Shown: positions 45,610-56,787, counted from the first letter of the stretch. The stretch is DNA of 64,000 bases from CAWGXZ01 sp963826695 (GCA_963826695.1 CAWGXZ010000004.1:434001-498000); one strand, 5' to 3'. Numbers and translations: made by a program. The notes: a model not told the origin generated them from the sequence alone.

Positions 45610-45655
45610 CGCAGTGGGACGGCCGAAAGGACGCCCACTGCGTTTTGGTTTTTTC
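45610..45655 (+). terminator. Rho-independent terminator of petABC
   Basis: CGCAGTGGG (45610-45618) pairs perfectly with CCCACTGCG (45634-45642). TTTTGGTTTTTT follows. It separates petABC from sspAB. Confidence 0.9.
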
Positions 45656-45696
45656 AGAACTGGTTTCTTGATTTTTGATTGCTTGGAGAACACGCC

Positions 45697-46308
45697 ATGA
45701 TGGTGCTTTATTCCGGAACGACGTGCCCCTATTCGCACCGCTGCCGCTTCGTCCTGTTCGAGAAGGGCATGGACTTCGAGATCCGCGACGTCGACCTGTT
45801 CGCCAAGCCCGAGGACATCGCGCTGATGAATCCGTACAACGAGGTGCCGATCCTCGTCGAGCGCGATCTCATCCTCTATGAATCGCACATCATCAACGAG
45901 TACATCGACGAGCGCTTCCCGCATCCCCAGTTGATGCCGGGCGACCCGGTGGCGCGGGCGCGGGTGCGGCTGTTCTTGCTGAACTTCGAGAAGGAACTTT
46001 TCGCCCATGTCAACACGCTCGAGGCGCGCGGCGTGCGGCCCAACGACAAGCAATTGGAGAAGGCGCGTTCGCAAATCCGCGATCGGCTGACTCAGCTGGC
46101 GCCGATCTTCCTGAAGAACAAGTACATGCTCGGCGACGACTTCTCGATGCTCGACGTGGCGATCGCGCCGCTGCTCTGGCGCCTCGACTTCTACGGCATC
46201 GACATGTCGAAGAATGCGGTGCCGCTGCTCAAGTACGCCGAGCGCATCTTCTCGCGGCCTGCCTATATCGAGGCGCTGACGCCGTCCGAGAAGGTGATGC
46301 GCAAGTAG
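45697..46308 (+). CDS. sspA: Stringent starvation protein A
   Basis: SspA is a glutathione-S-transferase-fold protein that binds RNA polymerase and helps survival under starvation and acid stress. The 203-residue protein has the thioredoxin-like N-domain (LYSGTTCPYSHRCRFVLFEK), PYNEVPILVERDLILYESHI with the conserved cis-Pro, and the helical C-domain ending MLGDDFSMLDVAIAPLLWRL. TTGGAG precedes the ATG at 45697. sspB follows 9 bp later. Confidence 0.94.
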   Translation: MMVLYSGTTCPYSHRCRFVLFEKGMDFEIRDVDLFAKPEDIALMNPYNEVPILVERDLILYESHIINEYIDERFPHPQLMPGDPVARARVRLFLLNFEKELFAHVNTLEARGVRPNDKQLEKARSQIRDRLTQLAPIFLKNKYMLGDDFSMLDVAIAPLLWRLDFYGIDMSKNAVPLLKYAERIFSRPAYIEALTPSEKVMRK

Positions 46309-46317
46309 CGCGCAGCG

Positions 46318-46818
46318 ATGAGCATCCCGACCTCGCCAACGGACGCGATGCCGTCGACGCGGCCGTATCTCGTCCGGGCGCTGCACAGCTGGTGCTGCGA
46401 CAACGGCTTCACACCGTACATCGCGGTCCATGTCGACGCCCGGGTGCAGGTGCCGCGCGAGTACGTCAAGAACAGCGAGATCGTGCTGAACATCGCCTTC
46501 GAAGCGACGACCGGGCTCAAGCTCGGCAACGAGGCGATCGAGTTCAAGGCCCGTTTCGGCGGCACCTCACGCGACATCTACGTGCCCATCGACCACGTGA
46601 TCGCCATCTACGCACGCGAGAACGGTCAGGGCATGGCCTTCCCGATGCCGAGCGACGGCGCGCGCGATGCCCCGCTGCCAACGGCTCCGGGCGTTCTGCG
46701 GCTGGCAGGGGATCAAACCGAAGACGCGAGCCTGGATGAGCCCCCACCTGTGGCGCCGCAGCCTCCCCCGGCACCGACCGGTGGCTCGCCCCGACCCGCC
46801 CTGAAGCGCATCAAGTGA
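46318..46818 (+). CDS. sspB: ClpXP specificity-enhancing factor SspB
   Basis: SspB tethers ssrA-tagged proteins to ClpXP for degradation. The 166-residue protein has the substrate-binding fold (RPYLVRALHSWCCDNGFTPY, IVLNIAFEATTGLKLGNEAI, FKARFGGTSRDIYVPIDHV). A flexible Pro-rich linker follows, ending in a short ClpX-binding motif RPALKRIK. The C-terminal basic-hydrophobic tail is the usual ClpX contact. It is the partner of sspA in one operon. Confidence 0.95.
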   Translation: MSIPTSPTDAMPSTRPYLVRALHSWCCDNGFTPYIAVHVDARVQVPREYVKNSEIVLNIAFEATTGLKLGNEAIEFKARFGGTSRDIYVPIDHVIAIYARENGQGMAFPMPSDGARDAPLPTAPGVLRLAGDQTEDASLDEPPPVAPQPPPAPTGGSPRPALKRIK

Positions 46819-46846
46819 GCGCCGGCGCCGGGTAAGATCGAAACAT

Positions 46847-46922
46847 GCCCTTGTAGCTCAGTCGGTAGAGCAGCGGTTTTGTAAACCGAAGGTCGCGGGT
46901 TCGACTCCTGCCGGGGGCACCA
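46847..46922 (+). tRNA. tRNA-Thr (anticodon TGT)
   Basis: The 76-nt sequence with encoded CCA folds as a tRNA. The acceptor stem is GCCCTTG/CGGGGGC with two G-T wobbles. The D arm is GCTC...GAGC. The anticodon stem is CGGTT/AACCG around the loop TTGTAAA (anticodon TGT), and the T arm contains GGTTCGACTCC. It starts 28 bp after sspB, with TAAGAT at 46833 as a possible -10. Confidence 0.93.
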
Positions 46923-47134
46923 AATCAGCGGTCATCCAGGGGCCGGCGTCACCAAGTCTCGCGTCGAGCCGCCTGACCTTGCCGGCGAGGTGAGCGTTTC
47001 GCCAACCGCTTTCACGCGCGGCACCTGTGTGGCGAGTGCGGGCTGGGTGAGTGAAATCGTTCACAAGCCGTCGATGACCGCCACCAGCCCCCGTAACACG
47101 ATGTCCGGCTTAACGGGGCCGAGGGCTTCTGCCG
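46923..47134. other. Gap after tRNA-Thr, no gene seen
   Basis: This 212-bp gap lies between the tRNA and the dciA-like stop. A weak stem, CCCCGT (47089-47094) with ACGGGG (47113-47118), has no T-run. No coding sequence is recognisable. Confidence 0.45.
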
Positions 47135-47464
47135 TTAGCGGCCGGTGCCGGGCTGCACCACCTTGATGCGCAGGGGAACTGCGGGCCAGCCCTGGCCGAG
47201 CAGGGCCGCTTCCAGGCGCGGCTGCAACTGGCGAAGCTTGGCCGCAACGGCCACATTGGCGGCGATCAGTACCCAGCCCTCGGCGTCGAGCGGTCCGGGG
47301 CGAACGTGCGGCGCCAGCGGCGCGGGCAGCAAGGAGCGGATCTGCTCGAAGCGCAGATTCGACGCCTCGACCCGGCGGCGCAGATCGGCGAGCGGCGCGC
47401 TGCGCTGGAGCGCGTCGCGCAAGGCGAGCGGATCGGGTACGGCCGGCGGGCTGGCGTTGCTCAC
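47135..47464 (-). CDS. DUF721 protein, DciA-like
   Basis: The protein has 109 residues. A helical N-terminal part (LALRDALQRSAPLADLRRRV) is followed by a KH-like strand region (EGWVLIAANVAVAAKLRQLQ, VPLRIKVVQPGTGR). This fits the DUF721 family, which includes DciA, the loader of the DnaB helicase in bacteria that lack DnaC. In Burkholderiales a DUF721 gene commonly sits next to secA, as here, divergently. The protein is short but has the conserved core; helicase loading is inferred from the family only. Confidence 0.72.
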   Translation of the reverse strand: MSNASPPAVPDPLALRDALQRSAPLADLRRRVEASNLRFEQIRSLLPAPLAPHVRPGPLDAEGWVLIAANVAVAAKLRQLQPRLEAALLGQGWPAVPLRIKVVQPGTGR

Positions 47465-47507
47465 CGGCGCAGTTTAGCGAGGCGCCCGCGCGGAACCGGT
47501 GGGTCGC

Positions 47508-47513
47508 TAAAAT
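47508..47513 (+). promoter_or_regulatory. -10-like hexamer upstream of secA
   Basis: TAAAAT lies in the 163-bp divergent gap between the dciA-like gene and secA, 120 bp before the secA ATG. The -35 is not clear. Confidence 0.3.
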
Positions 47514-47627
47514 CGATCGTTTTTGCGGCGTCGCGGCGGCCGGTCGGGCGCTATGGCGCCTGCCGCGCGTTTCTGCTTTCCGCGCCTTGCTTGCTCCACC
47601 GGTCCTCGCGCCGAAACCCCACGCTGC

Positions 47628-50405
<2,778 letters not shown>

Positions 50406-50406
50406 A

Positions 50407-50525
50407 AGGCGTGGATAAACCTGCTGCGCGGCTCGATCTCGCATCTCCGGTGCTCGCCGGACGCCATGTCCGGCTGCGCTCCTCAATGCGACCTCGGGCC
50501 ACTCGCTACGGTTTCTTTCACGCCT
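50407..50525. repeat. REP-like palindrome, copy c, with an inserted hairpin
   Basis: The arms are AGGCGTGGATAAACC (50407-50421) and GGTTTCTTTCACGCCT (50510-50525), the best-paired of the three copies. The loop begins TGCTGCGCG as in the others but is about 88 nt long. It contains a second stem, GCCGGAC (50455-50461) with GTCCGGC (50468-50474), and an outer TCGCAT/ATGCGA pairing. It lies in the secA-argJ gap. Confidence 0.65.
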
Positions 50526-50569
50526 GCGAATTTCGCTAACCGCTGTACTGTGATTCCCAGGAGCACACC

Positions 50570-51799
50570 ATGCCCGTTAATTTGCAAGCTCCCCGCGCCG
50601 CCGATCTTTATCCGGTCGCCGGCGTCGAGATCGGCGTGGCGATGGCCGGCGTCCGCAAGGTCGGCCGGCGTGACCTGACGGTGATGCTGCTTGCCGACAC
50701 CTCGGTGGTGGCCGGCGTGTTCACGCGCAACCGTTTCTGCGCCGCGCCGGTGCAGCTGTGTCGCACGCACCTGACGCGCAGCTCCGCCGCGCGCGCCTTG
50801 CTGATCAACACCGGCAATGCCAACGCCGGCACCGGCAACGACGGGTTGGTGCGCGCCTTCTCCACTTGCGTCGCCCTGGCGCAGCACCTGGAGGTGGCAC
50901 CGGAGCAGGTGCTGCCGTTCTCGACCGGCGTGATCATGGAAACGCTGCCCAGCGACCGAATCGAGGCCGGCTTGCCGCAGGCGCTGGCGAACTGCGGCCC
51001 TGATAACTGGCTGCTCGCCGCCGAGGCGATCATGACCACCGACACGCTCCCCAAGGCGGCGTCGCGGCAGCTGCAGATCGGCGGGCGGACGGTGACGGTG
51101 ACCGGCATCAGCAAGGGCGCGGGAATGATCCGCCCCGACATGGCGACGATGCTCGGCTTCATCGCCACCGACGCGGTCATCGCACCGGGACTGCTGCAGG
51201 CGCTGCTCGACGAGGCCGCCGAGCGCAGCTTCAACCGCATCACGATCGACGGCGACACCTCGACCAACGACTCGTTCATCCTGGTCGCGACGCGGCAGGC
51301 CGGGCATGACGAGATCGACGACCTTTCGTCAACCGAGGGCCAGGCACTGCGCGATGCGGTGATCGACGTCGCCCAGACGCTGGCGCAGGCGATCGTGCGC
51401 GACGGCGAGGGTGCTACCAAGTTCATCACCGTGCGCATCGATGGCGGCCGCGACGTCGCCGAATGCAAGCTCGCCGCCTATGCGGTGGCGCATTCGCCGC
51501 TCGTCAAGACGGCTTTCTTCGCCAGCGACCCGAACCTCGGCCGCATCCTCGCGGCGGTCGGCTACGCCGGCATTGCCGATCTCGACCAGACCACCATCGA
51601 CCTCTGGCTCGACGACGTGCACGTCGTCGAGAACGGCGGCCGGCGCAGCAGCTACCGCGAGGAAGACGGTCAGCGGGTGATGAAGCAGAGCGAGATCACC
51701 GTCCGGGTCGACCTGCACCGCGGCGATGCCAGCGCGACCGTCTGGACCTGCGATTTCAGCGAGGAGTACGTCCGCATCAACGCGGACTACCGCAGCTGA
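50570..51799 (+). CDS. argJ: Glutamate N-acetyltransferase / amino-acid acetyltransferase
   Basis: ArgJ transfers the acetyl group from acetylornithine to glutamate, recycling it in arginine synthesis; bifunctional members also use acetyl-CoA. The 409-residue precursor cleaves itself before a Thr. The site here is in MIRPDMATMLGFIATDAVI, so the mature beta chain starts at that Thr. Other family segments are LLINTGNANAGTGNDG, LPFSTGVIMETLPSDRI, FNRITIDGDTSTNDSFILVA and DPNLGRILAAVGYAG. A ribosome binding site (AGGAG) precedes the ATG. Confidence 0.96.
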   Translation: MPVNLQAPRAADLYPVAGVEIGVAMAGVRKVGRRDLTVMLLADTSVVAGVFTRNRFCAAPVQLCRTHLTRSSAARALLINTGNANAGTGNDGLVRAFSTCVALAQHLEVAPEQVLPFSTGVIMETLPSDRIEAGLPQALANCGPDNWLLAAEAIMTTDTLPKAASRQLQIGGRTVTVTGISKGAGMIRPDMATMLGFIATDAVIAPGLLQALLDEAAERSFNRITIDGDTSTNDSFILVATRQAGHDEIDDLSSTEGQALRDAVIDVAQTLAQAIVRDGEGATKFITVRIDGGRDVAECKLAAYAVAHSPLVKTAFFASDPNLGRILAAVGYAGIADLDQTTIDLWLDDVHVVENGGRRSSYREEDGQRVMKQSEITVRVDLHRGDASATVWTCDFSEEYVRINADYRS

Positions 51800-51940
51800 G
51801 GCGCCAGCCCCGACTGGCGGCTTGTCGTTCCGCTGCCTCCGTCACCGCACGGTGCGGCGGTGCGGCCCGGCCGATGCGTCGTGCGACGAAAGTCACGGTC
51901 CGGGCAGACGGCCCCGGGTGACGACGACCCTGCCTGGGTT
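51800..51940. other. Convergent argJ-ugpC gap, no gene seen
   Basis: This 141-bp GC-rich gap lies between convergent stop codons. Short GC-rich inverted repeats occur (for example CCGCAC...GTGCGG near 51847), but no T-run. Nothing else is recognisable. Confidence 0.4.
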
Positions 51941-53011
51941 TCAGGCGATCCGCGCCTGTGTCTGCGGATCGAACCAGTGCAGCCGCTCGGCAAGGATTTC
52001 CAGTCCTACCCGGTCGCCGCGCCGTGGTGCGGCGAGCATTGCGTCGATGCGCACCGTGAACAGCGATTCGCCGAGGCGGCAGTAGAGCAGGCGCTCGGCG
52101 CCGAGCATTTCGACCACGTCGACGTCGAGATTCCAGGTGCCGCTGCCCGCTGCCCTGGCAATTGCATGCTCGGGCCGCAAACCCAGGATCAGCGCACCGT
52201 TGCGCGGTGCGGCAGCGGGCAGCTCGAGCGTCTGTCCGCCGCAGGTGAAGCGCGTGCCGTCGGCATGCCCGGGCAGCAAGTTCATCGGCGGCGAGCCGAT
52301 GAATCCGGCGACGAAAGTGGTTGCCGGGCGGGCGTAGACCTCCTCCGGCGTGCCGATCTGCTCCATCCGCCCGGCGTTCATGACGATCATCCGCTGCGCC
52401 AGCGTCATCGCCTCAACCTGGTCGTGGGTGACGAACAGCGAAGTCACACCCAGCTCGGCATGCAGCTTCTGGATTTCGAGCCGTGTCTGCGCGCGCAGCT
52501 TGGCGTCCAGGTTGGAAAGCGGCTCGTCGAAGAGAAACACCTGCGGCTGGCGGACGATCGCCCGGCCCATCGCCACCCGCTGGCGCTGGCCGCCCGACAG
52601 CTCGCGCGGCCGCCGCTGCAGAAGGGCGCCGAGCTGCAGGATGCCCGCGGCCTTGTCGACCCGGGCCTTGATCTCGCTGGTGGGAACCTTGGCGATCTTC
52701 AGCCCGTACGCCATGTTGTCGTAGACGCTCATGTGCGGGTAGAGCGCGTAGTTCTGGAACACCATCGCGATATCGCGCTGTGCCGGCTCGACATCGTTGA
52801 CGACGCGGCCCGCGATGGCGATCTCGCCGCTGCTGATCTCCTCGAGCCCGGCGACCATTCGCAGCAGCGTCGACTTGCCGCAGCCCGACGGCCCGACGAT
52901 GACGATGAATTCGCCGTCGGCCACTTCGGCGTCGACGCCGTGAATCACTTGCAGCGCCTGGGCGCCGTGGCCGTAGCGCTTGCCTACCTTGCGGATCGAG
53001 ATTGAGCCCAT
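51941..53011 (-). CDS. ugpC: ABC transporter ATPase UgpC
   Basis: UgpC energises import of sn-glycerol-3-phosphate and its diesters. The 356-residue protein has Walker A VGPSGCGKSTLLRM, the Q-loop region AMVFQNYALYPHMSVYDNMA, the signature LSGGQRQRVAMGRAI, Walker B VFLFDEPLSNLDAKLRAQ and the switch His in LFVTHDQVEAMTL. The C-terminal regulatory OB domain (TOBE type) is present (LGLRPEHAIARA). The start at 53011 overlaps the ugpE stop by one base (TAATG). Confidence 0.94.
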   Translation of the reverse strand: MGSISIRKVGKRYGHGAQALQVIHGVDAEVADGEFIVIVGPSGCGKSTLLRMVAGLEEISSGEIAIAGRVVNDVEPAQRDIAMVFQNYALYPHMSVYDNMAYGLKIAKVPTSEIKARVDKAAGILQLGALLQRRPRELSGGQRQRVAMGRAIVRQPQVFLFDEPLSNLDAKLRAQTRLEIQKLHAELGVTSLFVTHDQVEAMTLAQRMIVMNAGRMEQIGTPEEVYARPATTFVAGFIGSPPMNLLPGHADGTRFTCGGQTLELPAAAPRNGALILGLRPEHAIARAAGSGTWNLDVDVVEMLGAERLLYCRLGESLFTVRIDAMLAAPRRGDRVGLEILAERLHWFDPQTQARIA

Positions 53012-53868
53012 TATTTTTCGGTGTCGACCAGGCCCTTGACGAACCAGCGCTGCATCGTCAGCACGACGATCGCCGGCGGCAGCATGGCGAGGATGGCGGT
53101 GGCCATGATGACGTTCCATTCATTGGCAGCGTCGCCGCCCGAGATCATCCGCTTGATGCCCATCACGACCGGGTACATGCCTTCATCGGTGGTGACCAGC
53201 AGCGGCCAGAGGTACTGGTTCCAGCCGTAGATGAACTGGATGACGAAGAGGGCGGCAATCGATGTCGTCGACAGCGGCACGAGCACGTCGCGGAAGAATC
53301 GCATCGGCCCCGCGCCGTCGATGCGCGCTGCTTCGACCAGCTCGTCGGGAATGGTGAGGAAGAACTGCCGGAAGAGGAAGGTGGCGGTCGCCGATGCAAT
53401 CAGCGGCACGGTGAGGCCGGCGTAGCTGTTGAGCATGCCGAAGTCGGCGACCACCTTGTAGGTCGGCCCGATCCGCACCTCGACCGGCAGCATCAGCGTG
53501 ACGAAGATCATCCAGAAGACGAGCGACCGGAAGGGGAAGCGGAAGTAGACGACGGCAAATGCCGAGAGCAGCGAAATCGCGATCTTCCCGACGGCGATGA
53601 TCAGCGCGCTGACGAGGCTCACGACCATCATCGGCGCGACGGGTGCGATCCGGTTGCCGTAGGCCGTCTGGCCGCCGAAAAGGGCCACGCGGTAGGTCTC
53701 GACCAGGTTGCTTCCCGGCAGCAGCGACATCGGCGCCTGCTGCACGATCTGCTGCGCCGTTTGCGTCGATGCGATGAAGGTCACATAGACCGGAAAGGCG
53801 ACGACGAGCACGCCCAGCACGAGGACGAGGTGTGACAGCAGCGCAAGGGCAGGGCGGCGTTCGACCAT
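53011..53868 (-). CDS. ugpE: ABC transporter permease UgpE
   Basis: This is one of two membrane subunits of the glycerol-3-phosphate transporter. The 285-residue protein has six hydrophobic segments, starting with HLVLVLGVLVVAFPVYVTFI. The EAA loop that contacts the ATPase is ELVEAARIDGAGPMRFFRDV. Members of the family end near WFVKGLV, as here. The start MVERRPALALL at 53868 was chosen over an upstream in-frame codon, which lies in the repeat-containing gap. The gap to ugpA is 435 bp, unusual for this operon. Confidence 0.93.
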   Translation of the reverse strand: MVERRPALALLSHLVLVLGVLVVAFPVYVTFIASTQTAQQIVQQAPMSLLPGSNLVETYRVALFGGQTAYGNRIAPVAPMMVVSLVSALIIAVGKIAISLLSAFAVVYFRFPFRSLVFWMIFVTLMLPVEVRIGPTYKVVADFGMLNSYAGLTVPLIASATATFLFRQFFLTIPDELVEAARIDGAGPMRFFRDVLVPLSTTSIAALFVIQFIYGWNQYLWPLLVTTDEGMYPVVMGIKRMISGGDAANEWNVIMATAILAMLPPAIVVLTMQRWFVKGLVDTEK

Positions 53869-54303
53869 GTCAGTTACTCCACCATGCTTTGCAAGACCCG
53901 CACGAAAGAGGCGTGTCGTGTCAGGGCACCCATACCCGATGTCTCGCACGCGGGCACACCAGCGGGATCGTGCCGAGCGGGTGCTGTGCGCCGCTCGTGT
54001 CCCCCGAGACGGGCTCCGCCCGCCTCTCCTCCTTTACCTCGCTCTGCACAACACCCGCTCCGGCCGATCTGGCACCGCTCGAACCCTGTGACGTGAACAG
54101 CGAGTGGTGCCAGGCCGCGGGTGTCGGGTGGGCGGCGCGATGAGGTAAAGGAGGAGGACTCGGCCGCAGGCCGGGTCCGGGGGACACGAACGGCGCCGCC
54201 TACCCGGCGACCGCGGCTCGCGCGCGCCTTCACCGCACCAGGAGCCGGGTGGTGAGGCACCCACAGGAGCCGGCGCATTCGGGGGGACGCCTGTTGCTTC
54301 ACG
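53869..54303. other. 435-bp gap inside the ugp operon
   Basis: The permease genes ugpA and ugpE are normally almost contiguous. Here the gap holds palindromic element copy 2 plus about 110 and 99 bp of flanking sequence with no gene. The 8-mer GGCACCCA occurs at 53925-53932 and at 54256-54263 in the same orientation around the element and could mark an insertion; this is weak evidence. Confidence 0.6.
53980..54204 (-). repeat. Long palindromic element, copy 2 (four-way-junction fold)
   Basis: The core 53996-54188 repeats the fold of copy 1 in reverse order. The outer stem is CGTGTCCCCC (53996-54005) with GGGGGACACG (54179-54188). Hairpin B is 54006-54026 (loop TCC, one mismatch). The inner stem is TCCTCCTTTACCTC (54027-54040) with GAGGTAAAGGAGGA (54142-54155). 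Hairpin A is 54156-54178 (loop GCA). An apical stem pairs 54069-54081 with 54101-54113. Core length (193 bp) and central loop length (101 bp) equal those of copy 1. It lies between ugpA and ugpE. Confidence 0.8.
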
Positions 54304-55191
54304 TCAGTACTGAACCCGTTTCTCGACGTAGCGGAACTGAACCACGGTCAGGCTGATGACGATCACCATCAGCACCACCGACTGCGCGGCCGAGCCGCCC
54401 AGGTCCAGCGCCTTGAAGCCGTCGTAGTAGACCTTGTAGACGAGGATTGCCGTGTCCTTGCCGGGGCCGCCCTGCGTCGACGCGTCGACGATCGCGAAGG
54501 TGTCGAAAAAGGCATAGACGATGTTGATCACCAGCAGGAAGAAGGTCACCGGCGAGAGCAGCGGAAAGACGATGGTCCAGAAGCGCCGCCACGGCCCGGC
54601 GCCGTCGATCGCCGCGGCCTCGATCAGCGACTTCGGGATCGACTGCAGACCGGCGAGGAAGAACAGGAAGTTGTACGAGATCTGCTTCCAGACGGCCGCC
54701 ATGACGATCAGCGCCATCGCATGGTCGCTGTCGAGCAGGTGGTTCCAGTCGATGCCGATCGAGCGCAGCGCAAAGCTGACGATGCCGATCGACGGCGCGA
54801 ACATGAACAGCCACAGCACGCCGGCAACCGCCGGGGCCACGGCGTAGGGCCAGACGAGCAGCGTGCGGTAGAGCGCCCGGCCGCGCACGACGCGGTCGGC
54901 CATCACGGCCAGCAGCAGCGCGATCGACAAACCGCAACTCGCCACGAGCAGCGAGAACACCGCCGTCGTCTTGAACGACTCCAGATAGCTCGCGTCGTCG
55001 ACCAGCCGCTGGAAGTTGAGCAGGCCGACGAACTCGGTCGAGGTGCCGAAGGCATCCTCGGTGAGCAGGCTTTGGTACAGCGCCTGCGCCGCCGGCCAGA
55101 AGAAGAAGACGAGAACGACCGCCATCTGCGGCGCGATCAGCACCCAGGGCAGCCAGCGGCTCTTGAAGCGAACGCGTTTCTCGACCGCCAT
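54304..55191 (-). CDS. ugpA: ABC transporter permease UgpA
   Basis: This is the first membrane subunit of the glycerol-3-phosphate importer. The 295-residue protein has six hydrophobic segments beginning WLPWVLIAPQMAVVLVFFFW. The EAA loop is SLIEAAAIDGAGPWRRFWTI. WNxLLDSDHAMALIV-like and VYAFFDTFAIVDASTQGGPG segments match UgpA. It starts 88 bp after ugpB. Downstream, the repeat element separates it from ugpE. Confidence 0.94.
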   Translation of the reverse strand: MAVEKRVRFKSRWLPWVLIAPQMAVVLVFFFWPAAQALYQSLLTEDAFGTSTEFVGLLNFQRLVDDASYLESFKTTAVFSLLVASCGLSIALLLAVMADRVVRGRALYRTLLVWPYAVAPAVAGVLWLFMFAPSIGIVSFALRSIGIDWNHLLDSDHAMALIVMAAVWKQISYNFLFFLAGLQSIPKSLIEAAAIDGAGPWRRFWTIVFPLLSPVTFFLLVINIVYAFFDTFAIVDASTQGGPGKDTAILVYKVYYDGFKALDLGGSAAQSVVLMVIVISLTVVQFRYVEKRVQY

Positions 55192-55279
55192 GGGCTCAGG
55201 GACCTGTTTGCGAGCCTGGACTCAGGGAGGGTTGGCCGGGAGGAAAGCGCAGCGAACTGCCGAAAGCCGGCACGTGTCC

Positions 55280-56597
55280 TCAGGCCTTGTTGGCTTTCTG
55301 GAAGCGCTCGAGCTGCTCGTTGCCGCGCTTCACCGCCGTATCGAGCCCTTCCTTCGCCGTCTTCTTGCCCGCCCAGACCTGCTCCAGCTCCTCGTCGATG
55401 ATGGTGCGGATCTGCACGAAGTTGCCGAGCCGGACGCCGCGCGACTTGTCGGTCGTCTTGCGGATCATCTGTGTCACCGAGACGTCGGTGCCCGGGTTCT
55501 GCTTGTAGAAACCCGACTTGTCGGTGATCTGGAACGACTGCAACGTCACCGGCAGGTAGCCGGTGCGCTGGTGGCTCGCGGCGGCCACCTCGGGCTTCGA
55601 CAGATGCGCGAAGAACTGGCCGACGCCCTTGTACTCGTCCGGCTTCTTGCCCGACATCACCCACAGGCTGGCGCCGCCGATGACCGTGTTCTGCGGCGCG
55701 CCCGGAACGTCGGGGTAATACGGGAGCGTGCCGGTTCCCGCAACGAACTTCGCATTGCGCTTGATGTTGCCGTAGAGCGCCGACGTGGCGGTGGCCATCG
55801 CGCATTCGCCCGAGACGAAGGTCGCGTCCGCCGCATTGCCACGGCCCTTGTAGACGAAGAGCCCCTGCTTGGCCATGTTGGCCAGGTTCTCGATGTGGCG
55901 CACGTGCAGCGGGGTGTTGATCGACAGGCGCGCATCGAGGCCGGCGAAGCCGTTGCGCTTGGTCGCGAACTCGACGTTGTGCCAGGCCGAGAAGCTTTCG
56001 AGCTGCGTCCAGCTGACCCAGCTGGTGGTGAACGGGCACTTGTGGCCGGCGGCCTTCAGCTTGGCGGCGGCCAGCGCCACCTCGGGCCAGGTCGTCGGCG
56101 GCTTCTCGGTGTCGAGCCCGGCGGCCTTGAAGGCGTCCTTGTTGTAGTGGAAGACCGGCGTCGAGCTGTTGAACGGAAAGCTCAGCATCTGCCCGTTCGG
56201 CGCGGTGTAGTAGCCCGAGACGGCGGGAACGTACGCCTTGGAATCGAAAGTCACGCCGGCGTCGGCCATCACCTTGCCGACCGGAACGATCGCGCCCTTG
56301 CTCGCCATCATCGTCGCCGTGCCGACCTCGAACACCTGCAGGATGTGCGGCGCGTTGCCAGCGCGAAAGGCGGCGATCGCGGCGGTCATCGATTCGTCGT
56401 AGCTGCCCTTGAACGTCGGAACGATCCGGTAATTGCGGCTGGCTGGCGTTGAAGTCCTTCGCCAGATCGCCCACCCATTCGCCGAGCGCGCCGCCCATCG
56501 AGTGCCAGAACTGGATGTCGGTCTGCTGCGCCTGCGCCGGACCCACCAGCGAAAGCGCCAGCGCAACGCCGGCAAGGGGGAGGAAATTCGACTTCAT
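55280..56597 (-). CDS. ugpB: Glycerol-3-phosphate-binding protein UgpB, apparent frameshift near 56436
   Basis: UgpB is the periplasmic binding protein of the importer, about 438 residues when repaired. The start at 56597 gives a clean signal peptide (MKSNFLPLAGVALALSLVGP, then AQAQ) and the mature start TDIQFWHSMGGALGEWVGDL. After LAKDFNASQ the frame fails. The rest (NYRIVPTFKGSYDESMTAAI onwards, through STPVFHYNKDAFKAAG and GGASLWVMSGKKP) is in another frame. One extra base in CAGCCGCAATTAC (minus strand, about 56433-56442) explains it. Everything else is intact, so this is either a sequencing error or a very recent inactivation. Confidence 0.85.
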
Positions 56598-56787
56598 GGG
56601 CACTCCAGGAAAGGTCTTCGACGGGCTTGCGTCGGGCGCCAGACTCTGCCCCGGCTTGATGACACTTGTGCCACTGCTGTCGACTGGAGACAACAGGGGC
56701 TTACCCGGCGGCCCGGCCGATTCCTTGAAAACCCTGCGGTACGATTCGACTCCAAGTGCCACCGGGCGCCTCCACGGCCCGCTTTTC
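56598..56787. other. Divergent gap ugpB / DUF3683 gene
   Basis: This 190-bp gap must hold both promoters. The minus strand contains CTGTTGTCTCCAGTCGACAG, a poor relative of the Pho box. I do not claim it as a site. No other motif is evident. Confidence 0.35.

Noticed and set aside
53925..54263. GGCACCCA direct repeat as a proven target-site duplication of palindromic element copy 2
   Set aside because: Copy 1 has no comparable flanking repeat, and 8-mers of this composition are common here. It is kept only as a hint.
56598..56787. Possible Pho box upstream of ugpB (CTGTTGTCTCCAGTCGACAG on the minus strand)
   Set aside because: Only parts of the two 7-bp half-sites match, so it is too weak to call, even though ugp is PhoB-controlled in other bacteria.
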